A stretch of DNA of 64,000 bases, from NCBI GenBank assembly GCA_012934845.2, contig WNNJ02002661.1:62001-126000 (forward strand). The letters run 5' to 3'. The position numbers and the translations under genes were made by a program. This document shows positions 1-13,200 of the stretch, piece by piece. The stretch's first letter is position 1, and every line of letters begins with the position of its first letter. Below the pieces are notes generated by a model. That model saw nothing but the letters and a program-made list of their open reading frames with translations. It was not told the origin of the DNA and did no database searches. The DNA comes from Pomphorhynchus laevis. Taxonomy: Eukaryota; Acanthocephala; Palaeacanthocephala; Echinorhynchida; Pomphorhynchidae.

Positions 1-171
1 AATATAGACACCGTATTACATAAAAATATGTTTTAACGCTAAATATATTTTAACGTCTCAAATATTTAATCCTTTCATTAAGTACTAAATGGTCAATAGA
101 CTAACAAAAATGCATAGATGCCATCTCCATTGTATAATGGAATCGAAAAATGAATTAAAACAAAAAATAAT

Positions 172-405
172 ATTACAAGAAGCGAGGAAACAGGAATATT
201 TATTTGATTAGAAAAATCCAATATTTTGACGGCACTGCGGCACGTCATCTTTAGGGTTGTAATTAGCTAGAACACTTATAAATTTTCTTTTTTTTTATAA
301 GTGTTCTAGCTAATTACAACCCTGAAGATGACGTGCTGTAGTGCCGTCGAAATATCGGATTTATCTAATCAAATAAATATTCCTGTTTCCTCGCCTTCTT
401 GTAAT
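172..405. repeat. Fold-back element, about 111-bp inverted arms
   Basis: Positions 172-282 and 294-405 are inverted copies of each other, about 93% identical by eye, separated by an 11-nt T-rich loop. Either a fold-back MITE or a snap-back duplication. The innermost arm sequence (GTAATTAGCTAGAACACTTA) recurs at 45464-45491. Confidence 0.85.
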
Positions 406-1026
406 AATTCGGATTGGAAACGAAATTTCTCCAAAAAATAATAATTTATTTTTTAAGATAAAATTTTTTAATTATTTTTTAATTATTTTTTAGTAAACCA
501 TTATTGATGACGTGTGAAAATACTATTTGGTATTTTACAAAATGTTAAACTTTATTATCTGACTTCTTGTGTGGTTGTTTGTTTTATTCTGCTATTTGCC
601 ATTTAATTTTGAATTATTTATATGACGCCTAAACTTTTAGTTTGATTTGGTGGTTAAGAGTGTCTAATTAGATAAAACATTGATAATTTTTACTTTTTAT
701 TTTGCTTTTTAATAATTTTGAATTATTCAAATTATTTTAATTAATATTTCAGCAACTAGAAATTAGTCATAAAGTTAATTTTTGTTTAAAGTTAATTAAA
801 TTAATTAATTTTTGTTTTAACTTTAAATTATACGAAATTAATATTTAAACATCTAGAATTTAGTCATTAGTTAAATTAAATTAGTTAGCTTAAATTAAAT
901 TTGTCATGTAATTTGACAGCAATATTTTAAATTAACTCGATAATAAACTTTAAAAATCGTTAGATTTTCTTGAATTCTTGATCACTTATGGAATAAAAGT
1001 CTTTAAAGTTTATCAAAAAAACTCAC
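406..1026. other. AT-rich sequence left of the last visible RAD50 exon
   Basis: I see no exon, RNA gene or recognisable element here, only AT-rich sequence with short repeats of TTAATT type. Presumably it is RAD50 intron. Confidence 0.5.
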
Positions 1027-1281
1027 AATTCTTGTTTCATTTGATTCCTTCTCGTTTTCACATCTTCCATAGATTCATTACTAACTTCTGATCCTAATTT
1101 TAAAAATACACATACAATTCAACATGGATAATAAGTTACTTTGTGAATCAAGCTCATGAACGCTTTGGTTCCTTCTCAAATCCTTTATTTCTTCGTTCAG
1201 TCGATTAATTGATAGAATATCAGGAAGTATCTCATCAAGCTTAGACATTTCTTCAGAAGTTAAACTTATAGCTTGTTCGTT
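1027..1281 (-). CDS. RAD50: RAD50 exons 23 and 24 (descending coiled coil; last exons in the window)
   Basis: Exon 23 is 1140-1281 ([20 protein letters not shown] onwards) and exon 24 is 1027-1093 ([20 protein letters not shown], donor gtgagt), with a 46-nt intron. Phase 1 at the 23/24 join gives an Arg codon. Exon 24 ends in phase 2, so the gene must continue to the left; I saw no further convincing exon in 1-1026. Confidence 0.82.
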
Positions 1282-4200
1282 CTAAATCACAATTTGCAGT
1301 TTCATTTATTTTCAATATTTGCAATAATGATTTGTAAGCGAGCGTTTAATTTAAGCGGAAGTCATTACATCATTACACAAACGGCAAAACTGGATTATCA
1401 TTTTTAAATTTTATTAAAGATTTTAATTTATCATTTAAAAGCCCTTATATACAAACAGTTTAAACTTCAAACCTCTATGATATTATTGTAATATATGTAT
1501 ATTGTTATTATCGATATCTAAAATATATAAAATGATATAAAACATATAAAATAATAAAAAACGGTAATTAAATTTAATAAATAATATATCAAATTACTAT
1601 TAAACATAAATTTCAATTATGAACATAGTTGAACGACGACAAGATTTAATAAATTACTAAGATAATTATTCATATTCAATAATATATGAATAAATATTTA
1701 ACAAATTATATAACATTATAAATGATCTATATTATCAAAATTAAATTATTTTAATTCTGAAATTAAAATTATAAAATGATTTTGACTAAATTACTGAAAT
1801 GTAAAGATAAAATCTTTTTCAAAGTAAATCTTTCAAAGATTAAGTCTTTTCAATATAATATTTTTACCTATTTTTCTCTTGAAGCATGTGTAAATCTGTT
1901 AATAATTAAATATTTTATATTAAATTCAAAAACTCGAGGCTTTCGAAAGTAGAATACGATCGATTTCGGTTGTTTTAATTTTTAAACAATGGCGTTATTT
2001 TATTATAAACGTTTTGTTAAGACAAATACTAGAAACAAAGAGTGACAAAATCATAATAAGTTTAAAATAAAAGGATTAAAATACAGCCTCGTGAAAATAA
2101 AAAGGCTTAGTCGAAAGCCGATATATCGATGTTTTCCAATCATCTGTTTTAAAAATTGAAACATCTAGGAAATGTACGACTTTAGTTAGGCGCAACCGCA
2201 TATGTGAACTTGAGTTCAGATTCAAAATTTATGACAATTTTAAATTTATTGAGGTGTTCCAAGCCATGGTCCCAGATACAAAATATGTCATATACGTTTC
2301 TTAGCCATAAACTTGGTATTAATGCACACTTTTCTCTTCAATTGTAGCAACAATTCAGCATTAGTCAGGCCTATAGGAATTCCCATAGCGGTTCCAACTA
2401 AGTGTTTGTATAACTGTTCATTAAAATCACAAATATTTGATTTCAAAACCATCTCATGCAGATATGCTACGTTGTTTGTTTAACTTTCTGATAGTCATGT
2501 GTTAGAGATGAATTAGTTCACATTTTTAATACCATTTCCGTGAACGATGGATGTGATCAATGATTTTACGTAGAAAGTGCACATAATGGAGCTTTCTTTT
2601 ATCTTTGGTATGAATGTATCTAGAATACGTATAAAATCATCAAAGCTCACAATAAACGAGGATCGTTTGATCAATATAGGGTACAAAATCCTATGAAGAT
2701 ATTTTGATAGCCTTTCGTATATTGTTTTACAATTCCTGACGTTTAGTCTATATGGACAGTGTTAACTGTTTATGTATCTTCGTCAACATATACATGTTGC
2801 GATATGCTAATATATTAACGCATAGATGGAAGTCAATGCTAATGATTTAAACGAAATTGTAAAGACGGTTAAACCGACGATACATGAGCATGTGGGTGAT
2901 AAGGAAGAATCCACATCTTTATTGGTAGAACTACCAATACCAGGGCACATGTAGTATTTGTATAGTATTTGAGTAGAATGCTATTGCTGTAGGTTATATT
3001 TTTCGCTGCAGAAAGTTTTAATACAGAAAGCTACACATTTAGTAAAAACTTGTAAATATAGATACTTGTTCTTCTTTTTCGGTAAATCACATAATTTAAC
3101 GTTATGATGTGAAATTATGATTTTAAAATATAATATTTTTTTTCTTTAAAAATTTATAATTTATATTTTTTATATAAAACAAATAATCTAAAACATATTT
3201 AGTCAACTAGAGTTTTGCTGGTTTAATTTTAACTTTAAAATGTGAAATCAGCTAACTCGACTCCTTTATAAAAATATATATGGAACAAAATTATGGATAA
3301 TGCTATGTGCTATTCACAAACAAATAATACGTATTCGTACCTTTATTATTTGCAAACGGCAATCATTTATTTCCTTATCAAGTGCACCGAGTTCTTTCTT
3401 CAGATCCGATAAAATGCTGGTTTGTACATCAAGCTAATTAAAACTCAATTAAAGGTATTCTTGTTTAGGAAACTAAACCTTTTCAATTATTGGTTTCAAA
3501 TTTGACATTCGCTCGCAAGCAATTTCACATGATTTTATATCGTCGTCAAGTGAGCTTTTCTTCTTCGGTAATCCCTTGATCTCATCTTTCATCTAAAATA
3601 TTGCAGTGGCCATTTACTTTGGCTTGTGTAATTTTTAGCATTAGTAATTGTCAGAATAAAGGACAAAAGGACATTTTCATATAATATTATATGAAATATA
3701 TTATATATTGTATTTTATATGAAATATCATAGAAAAATTATAATCTTATTATGAAAGATATCTTTTTTGGATATATAATATATTTATTTACTTGTAATAA
3801 TCTTTCTGTTTTTTCTTAGATATATTTATTTATTTGTTTTTTCTTAGATATATAATATATTTATTTACTTTTTATAATCTTTCTATGAAATATTATAATA
3901 TATATTTTTTAGATATTTATATCTTTTTTGTCAAGTCATTGTCTGTGCTAGCAGAGATTAGTGTCCGAGCATGCATCTTAGCTGTTTCTGTTAAAAATCA
4001 ATTTCTTATAACTATTTTTATTAAACAAAGAGTAATTTTGTTTAAAACAAAATTTAAAGTATTTAAAAAGTTTAAATACTTTTTTATTAAAAAATTAAAT
4101 TATTTTATCAAAAAATTAAAAATACAATTTTATTTTGAAATTTATTTAAAAAATTCTAAGGTACATGTACCTTAAAATTATACTCACAAAATTTACGACG

Positions 4201-7200
4201 TACAAATGTACGATCTGTGAAAATAATCGCAAATTGATCTAATTGATCATAAATTAATCATAATTTTAATCATTTGTGAAAATTAAAATCATTTAGTTTA
4301 CACCAATAGTATCTCAGATGCAACCAAATAACAATTTACAAGATACTATAATATAATATAATATAATTATTGATATATAATCTTATATCAATAATTTCTT
4401 TCCTAAAAACATTTTTACTTGTACATATTTTTCTACATCAAATTATAGTTAAGGATATAGAAACAATTAATTAAACGATTAGGAGAAACTAAATGTCAAT
4501 AAAATTGCAATTATAAAATAAGCCAACAGCGTACTGTTGTTAGAATAAAAGCAGCGTGCAAGATAAAAGATAGTTATCAAAATTTCAATGATAACATTAG
4601 ATGCACAGGTATACCAAATTAAAACAAGGAAACAATCTATCGCAAAAATAGGTAGGTTTTTGAATTGAAGGTAACATCTTCACGTACGAACGGGAAGATG
4701 TTAATCTTTAAAATCAGATTAATTTAATAAATCAAATCAATTAATTTTCAACTAATCAAATCAGTTAACTGAGTCTACGTATTTAAATAAAAATAAGTCT
4801 TAATAAATAAAAATTTAATAATTAAATAATAATTATTAGAAATAATAAATAATTGTTAAAAAATTTTATATCAAATAAAAATATTATATTGAAATTAAAA
4901 ATAAAAGTCATTTTTTATGAAATGACTAATAAATAACAGAGGATGTACCAGAATAAGAATTAGAGGTCATTAGGAAGAACTGCCATGCTATCAGGTTTCG
5001 GCCTCAATTCCTCGACACAACATACCAGTGGCGTAGAACACGTGTAATGACGTAATTCCTATGGTGAAATTTGATTATCTGGGGTATCTTATTCAAAACA
5101 AAAGTATATTATTTATTATCCATCCATAAAAATTTGCCACTTAAGAGTTTAAATTTATTCTTTATATTATTGTGTTGATTTTTATATTTTACTATTTTCT
5201 GTTTGATTTTATTTTTAAATTTATTTTTAATTTTCTGTTGATTTATATATTTTACTATTTTCTGCTTGATGGTATTGTTATAGTAACCTAGTTCAAAATA
5301 TGTATCAATTAAATTATTTAAATGATTTTGAAGAAAACCAATATCGTTACACATTTTCGCAATTCTTAAAATTTCATTATTTAATGTATTATATTTTAAA
5401 TTATATGGTATGCCTGAATGCTCATGCAAAAATATGTTTCTTTTAAATTTAAATATGTCATCTTTACGATATAAATTAATAGTAGTTTTAGTTAATGTTA
5501 ATTTAATGTTCATGTCTAGATATACACTTTCTTTATCATTAATATTGGTTTTGTAAAATAATATTGTGTTGATTTTTATATTTTACTATTTTCTGCTTGA
5601 TGGTATTGTTATAGTAACCTAGTTCAAAATATGTATCAATTAAATTATTTAAATGATTTTGAAGAAAACCAATATCGTTACACATTTTCGCAATTCTTAA
5701 AATTTCATTATTTAATGTATTATATTTTAAATTATATGGTATGCCTGAATGCTCATGCAAAAATATGTTTCTCGTAAATTTAAATATGTCATCTTTGAAA
5801 AGAATTATTTTGAATTGGGAATTATCCTAATTAAAAGAAATTAATTTATCTTATAGCTTCTATAAGGGGAATTACATAAATTTCACATAAAAACCTAAAT
5901 TAAAAATTTATTTTCATCTTAAACCACTTCACATTAAACAACAATAATACCTTGTATAATTCTAATACTAAGTATTGTATTATTCTAATACACAGTATAA
6001 TTTTTTTAATTTTAATTAATTTTTTTATTTAATTTTTTTAATTAAATTTAATTACATAAATTTCACATAAATACCAAAATTAATATTTTTGTCTCAAAAA
6101 TGTAAGTTGATGTTAATTTATACATTGGAATCAATAATTAAATAATTATAATCATTACATTGGAATCAATATCATAATTAAATCAATATTTCAGATAAGT
6201 TGGAATTGGGAAGTTTGTTAAATAGTTGCAATACTTTCTACAGCACCGGTATAATTTATTTTCCGTTGCATTGAATCCATTTGATCTTTTTATTTGAACT
6301 TTATCGTCCGATTATAATGTTTTAATGCACTATATTAATGTATTATTTTAAACAGAATGTGGTTTTAATGTACATTATCACGCACTACATATGAACCTAC
6401 GTTTTATTAAGTTTTTATGTAATTTTGAATTTCAATATAATATAGGTATAGTTTTATTATCTAATCCAACCTTTATACCATTTTTATCCATTATAGAACA
6501 ATGACTTGTAATAATTGTTTCTAAACTCAACTAACTACGTTCATATGTTGAATTTACATTTAAATCATTAGAATTAACCTCTTTCATTAGTTTTTCATAA
6601 TAAAGCTTTTTGCATATGAAGACAAAGTTATTACTAGCTTTATCAATAGTTGTTATTATATAGTTATCCTTTAATTTAGTAAGTTCTTTATACATATCTT
6701 TTAATTTTATCTTTCCTTTTGTAATTATTTGTTATTTTCATTTTATTTTTAAGTTTATCAAATATATATTCTTTCCGAATGTTTATCTTAGATATATTCG
6801 AGCTTTCACTATTAATCAGCTTACTAAAGTAAGCATTTAAGTTAATTTATAACGAATTGAAAATTTTATTTTTGTCGTTGTTATTATTTAATCTATATTT
6901 ATACCCTTTTGATAGCAGCTTTCTTAATTTACAATTTTCAATTAATTCTAGATTATGGGTACATATATGTTCATTTATTTTATCAAAACTAAGACTTTTA
7001 CAATTGCATTCTGTTTCCATTATGTTTCTAATATTATCGTTACATATTGATTTTAATTCTTTATTATAATTAAAAAATTTTCGGTTTTTAAAAACACATT
7101 GGTCAATATAAATATTCTGTTAAAAATGAATTTGATCAGGAACTGTTATAGATCATTCCTTAAATGCTGATCATAAAATAGGGTTGGATAGGAGTAAAGT

Positions 7201-10200
7201 GATTTCGGTGTAGAATAGCATTTTTAAACGTAAAATACAAAACTCATTTATATGTTCATTTATTTTATCAAAACTAAGACTTTTTTTACATATTTTTACC
7301 CTTTTGATAGCATTTTTCTATAATTCATTGTTTTCAATTAATTTTAGATTATGAGTGCATATATGTTCATTTATGTCATCAAAATGAAGACTTTTGCAAT
7401 TGCATTCAGTTTCAATAACGACTCAAAACTAAGACTTTCGCAATTTTAAATTGTTTCTTTTCTGTTTCTAATATCATCATTACATATTGATTCCAATTCT
7501 TTATTATTCAGGCATCTCATTTCCTTCTTTCTAAGTCAACATAAGAATGCATACAACAAAAAACTGTTGCAGGAATAATTATAGCAAATCATAGCAAAGA
7601 CAACGTACGTTTAAGTAAAATATTTATCAAATAGTTGTTACAAATAGCTTAGAAAAGGCAATAAAATTACACAATTAAGTTGTACAAAATGTAAGATAAA
7701 TCTTAAATTTTAAGAAAATTTAAGAAAATCATGAATGTTCTCCTCATTTATAATTAATTACTTAGAATAAATTATAAATAATTAATTTTAAATTTATTTC
7801 TAAAACAATTATAAATATAGACTATACAATTATAATATACAATGATAAAAAATTCTTACGTCTCTGATTAAGTCAAGACATTCCTGCTGTTTTGTAAATT
7901 GTCGAAAGCAAAGTGGACAATTTGCAACATTCTCAGATTCGCTTTTCAATTGCTCCTCTATTCGTTTTATAAATTTTCGATATGTGTTTTCGCATCCGTT
8001 CAAAAGACCATACTCTCTAAATTTGCATTCTAAATTTAATAATTTAAAAAATCACAAACTCTCTTTTATCTTCTAATGATTTTTGAATCTTTGAGAGTGC
8101 CGGCTCGTACTCCTCCTTTGAAGATAACAATGATGATATTCGCTCTTTCGCCTTATCAATATCAGCTTCAGTATCACGATATTTTTGTCTTTAAAAAACA
8201 AATAAATTCAAGAATAAGTAATGTTTCACTTGTACAATTCAATTCGTTTGCGTTCTTCTTTCGACAAAAGATTCGACCGCAATGAATGTTTCTCTTCTTG
8301 CAACACATTTACTTGCTGCGTAAATGTCCTGCGCAATTTAGAACTCACGTAAAGACTATAAAAGACTCTAACTAACCGTAATTTATCCTCACAATCGGTT
8401 TTCCAATCATCAGGATCATTTGGAAGTGTAGATAACTTGTTTCCGATTCTATATTTACTAAAGTAATAAAGCACTATAAAAGCCATCAAAAGAATCTATT
8501 ATTTACATTCGTTCATATTGACATTGTTTTGATGCAATGTTATCCTTTATTATGTCGAGCTGCATAGTTAGTTTCGATGACTCAAGTAGTTTGTCCAGCA
8601 TTTGTCTAGTAAATATAATTTACTAAATATCACCTAATAGTATAATATTATACTGGCATTGATCAATTTCCTTAGTAAGCGTTTTCTGGCTGATTTCGTA
8701 ACCTTCAATTTTCGTCTTAAAATCTAGCTTCTCTATATTTAAATCCATGCTTTTAACATTTTCATCCTAGAAAATATGAGAAAATAGTCTCTATTATTAC
8801 AGTGCAATAATAAAAACTCAGCTGGATATTTATATGCAAATACAATAATAGTGAACAAGGCATCGAAACTAAATTGGTTTAAACATTTTTGTTAAAACAC
8901 TGGTTTAAACATTCTTAAATGCACAATTTAAATAACTGATCCTACAATTCACGGGATCAAATACACGAACAATTTTCTGCAACGAAACTAATATCAAATA
9001 AAGTAACTTTAAAATTTCGTAATACAAAAGAGGCGCTGTACAAACTGAATATTCTTGGATTTATATACATGCAATCGTCGCCTCGCTCTGCACAGCGACG
9101 AAATCAGCTGATATAATACAGTGGCTTAAAAACACCTGGAAAATAAATCTGACGAACAAAGATTAAAAGTACTGTCATGAAAGGAATAAATCGAGCTATA
9201 TCCACAAACAGCCCTATACAGAATCGTTGGCCCAAATATGCTGTATGCAAGGGCTTATTTCGACTAAGTAGCTCGGGTTGTCTTCGAAGGCACGGGCCGG
9301 TAGCAAAGCGTTGCCGAGGTCGTCCGCCGTTGCCATCGCGGCAGCATCCTTCCAGCACCGACCGTAATACAAGTCTCTCTATTCGTGCGGGTATAGGCAC
9401 ACCCGTTAACCCAGCTGTATCTATCTCTCTGAATATTCAGATATAGTATTGTCGTCTAGTCAAATTGCGGATTCGAATGACCGACCATTCGACCTGTTGA
9501 GATGCGTTTAGATTTCGCCTGCCAACTCGCTCAAGCGCATTCCCTGGAAAAAGCGCGTCGTTCAGCCAATGTTTTCGCGTCACTTTTGTTCCAGGCGGTG
9601 AGCTCAAATTTGCATCGGGACTAGGAGCGGTTATTGTGCTTCCTAAAACTTTGCTTTCAAACCATACAATCACTTGGTCAAGTCGTCTTAAATGTCCGTG
9701 CGAAGATGGAAAACCTTATAGATTTGTTTGAGAGCGGAAAGGAGCACGAATGCTTGTTGGACTCATAAACTCATCCTACGAGAGAAAGATCAGCTTAAAG
9801 TCCACGAACAGCGATTTTGCTGAGACTATTGAGTTGGCCAGGAGCAGTAATTACGGAAAGGCAATGTGTCGGCTCGTTCAAGCAGTGTATGCGACTATTC
9901 TCTTCCGATCTGCGAAAAACTGACCAAGTTGCATCCGAGGCCAAATGAAATTTCCACTTCTCCTCCTTCAGGTATTACAACACAATTGTCGGTCGATTCG
10001 GACACGTCACGGCTACAGTATCGTATTTCTCACCTGCCTCTTCCCCCGGCTTCTTGGCCTGCGAGCTAAGCATCTCCGCGATATGTTGTCGTCGATCATG
10101 GGGTGCTCCTTCACCGCCTCACGTTACTCGTAAATAACATAATCACTGATATAGTGCCGAGCGAATTTTCTCATTCGTCGCAGGCGGCAATTTCTTGGCT

Positions 10201-13200
10201 TTAAAAAAACCTAACGGAAGAATCTGCCCGATTGTAATCGGCGAGACATCGCTGGTTGTGCGCTAAATGCATTCGCTTTAAAATTCGGTTGTTCTTTGCA
10301 AAGTATATACAACCCCATCAACTCGGGGTCGCTAAGCCCAATAGCATGGAGCAGATCATTCATCAGGTTCGTCGCCTTCAACACATCCATCTCATCGATG
10401 ACAATTGAGTTTGGGTAAAAATTGATATCACAAACGCATTTAACTTCGTGGATCGTAGAGTCTTAATTAATGCAGCCAAAACATATTCCCAGCTATGAAC
10501 ATTTGGGGAAATTAATGCTATGGCAGTTCCTCATACCTCCGATTCGGGAATTTGGAACCGTTATTGTCCTTGAGAGAGTCCGAGGGACATAATCTTCTAG
10601 GCGGCGGTTTCGGCTGGTTTAGGGATGGCGAGGGAAGTTTCTAACCTCGTTCGGGACTTGCGAGAACGCCCGGCGGACATTCTGATTTACGAGAACCCGC
10701 CACTGGCGGTTGACTTTGCAGTCACTAACCCTCAACATAAGTCTTTTGTGACAACAGCACAAACACCGACTTTGTCACCAACAAATATGCTGAATGTGTT
10801 AAAGAGAGGAAGTATCACCGCAATATGGAGGAAGCGGGTTATTGTTTCTCGGCGACAGTCATCGATACGTATGAAGGTTGGAACGGTCCGGGGGAGAAGC
10901 TAATTCGATTTGTGGCTCATTCAATGTCCTGGCGAGACGGGGTCCCATACAACAAAGCAGTGAGTTAATTGTTCCAACGAGCATCCGTCGCACTAATAAG
11001 GAGGAATGCCAAGACGATTCTGAAGAACCTGGCTGATTTGGGTAGGCCACTTCTAGAAAGGGGTGCGGACTTTGTAATAATCCTGTTCCGCGGTTCGATT
11101 CGCAAGTCATCTTGTTCAAGGCACTGCTAATGAGCACGTCTTCCAAACTACTCAAGCCTAATTTGACAACTTGCCAATGATGGCGACTCGCGTATTAAGC
11201 ACGGCGTAGAATTAAGCGACAAGAGGCAGTTCGAACTCGGAAAAGGTATTATTCCTGAAGGCATGTCGGAACCGAACGCAAGAGTGTCTGCCGTAAAAAT
11301 GTTATGCTTGGTCAATGGTTATCGACCCACCGAGTCATCTCGACTATCGGATAAAACCGAAGGTCCAAACAACGAGGGCTTGATTCATCCGTGTCTGCAG
11401 TTCAACTTCGAATTTTTTCACTGTGGCATCTAGGCGTCAATAAGGCATATCACGCTCTCTGCGCGAATTGTTTAACAATACGAACAAACAGTCAACAGCA
11501 AGCACGATACACGTGGGTCAAGTCAAAGGCTGCATCGACCAGTTAACAGATCAATAACGAAAATTGTTCAGGATCCCATGTTGAACACTCCCCACCAATG
11601 GCAGATGGAAATAAGAGTCAAATCGAACACCCAGAGCCAATTATTTCTCATCAAGTCATGAATAGCTTTAAGCCATCTCTCGACACTGAGAGCATAACTA
11701 AGACTGATGTCGCATTAGGTGGGAGACGTATCGACATATGCTACAGAAGGCCACTATAGACTATGGGGAAAATGCGCAGAATACGATAAAATCTTGTCAC
11801 AAAATGGCGAACATTGCGAAATTGATGTCTAAAGCATTGGAAGCATTCAATCCGTAATAGGGCAAACTCACCTTTTGCTCTCGAAAAAGATGTGCCAATT
11901 TGACAGATTGTGCTAGACCGATAAGCGGCCTTATGAACTCATATGAGCACATCACCAACGAGGATCTAGCTGACTATTGGGATATGGTTAGGATCCAGAT
12001 TGACAAGTGTCTAAAGCGGTCAGCACCCTAATCAATGGTGTCAAGTGCGAATGGCAAAGTGGTTTAGGCGTGAATAAACCCAACAGATCTACTAGTAACT
12101 ATTCCGAGACACCCCTATTAAATGTTAAGAGAATTGCATCGCGTTTTGATTTAATCTTTAATTGGCTCACCACATCCTTCTCAAGCTCAGAGAGCGGCTC
12201 ATTCGAAGACAGCACTGGAAGTTCTGGCGTGGGGTCTTCTCACGAGGATCTACACCGCGATGCACACGATGAAGCGGGCAGTCATCCTGATGCAGAATTT
12301 AAACCTTTCATTGTTTCAAACTAAATTTAAGCTAAAGTAAAGGAAACTGATACCATTATATTTAAAATTTATCTTAAATATTCATCTTTTACAATTTTGA
12401 TCCAATATTTCGGTGGTACGTGAGCAAGGACAATTGAATAAGGATTATTCAATTGTAAGTATACAATATTTAAAGATGAATAGTCAGTAAATGACTATTC
12501 ATGGTTAAATAATACTACTTTTAAAATTAATATTTTATTTGATAAAAAATTGTATGTCCACGTACCACTGAAATATTAAAATTGTATAATAAAAATGTCT
12601 CTTCGCCTTATTTACAATCTAATAACAATTGGAGACATTTAACATTTTAACGTTTTGTGTTCAAAAAATAAATTTGTAAAAATTCTGACATTAACTAAAC
12701 ATAAGAAAGTATTTAAATTCTTATCGCTGGAGTTGAATAATGGCCTGCATTAAATAAAAAATCTTCACCAAAATGCATTTACAAATTTAATCATTAATAC
12801 ATTAACCCATTCTGCAGATTTAAATATTAAAGTTAACAAGGTTCTATCTAAATAACGGCATGCTTAATATAAATTATAAATATAAATGATCCAACGTTTG
12901 CAATTTACTATTCAATTCCGAGCAAGCATCGCTGCTCGGAGTTGAAAAATATTCAAAAACTTTGGATTTATTTCTTGCTGCGTTTCTTACTAATTTGATA
13001 TGGCACTATTTTGAAATTCGTATGTGAAAATTTGAACAACGAATTTATAATTTGTTTAGATATAATTGTCTATACAAGGGGGTCAAAACTGCGTCCGAAA
13101 TTCGTATGTGAAAATTTGAACAACGAATTAATAATTTGTTAAAGATATAATTGTCTATACAAGGGGGTAAAAACCGCGTCCGCGGAAACATGTATCGAAA

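Noticed and set aside
3834-4175. 113-aa ORF as a small gene
   Set aside because: Phe/Lys/Ile-rich low-complexity translation of AT-rich intron, with no domain or codon signal.
8329-8376. Read-through of exons 17-18 without an intron
   Set aside because: It stays open, but inserts a non-heptad stretch; a 48-nt intron with a cag acceptor fits phase and the size of neighbouring introns.
11030-11110. Possible tRNA: a B-box-like GGTTCGATTCG with an A-box-like TGGCTGATTTGGGTAGG upstream
   Set aside because: No cloverleaf arms form, and the sequence is part of the decayed LINE coding region.
12007-12324. 105-aa serine-rich ORF as a host gene
   Set aside because: No homology signal recognised; it lies in the GC-rich relic block with broken frames around it.
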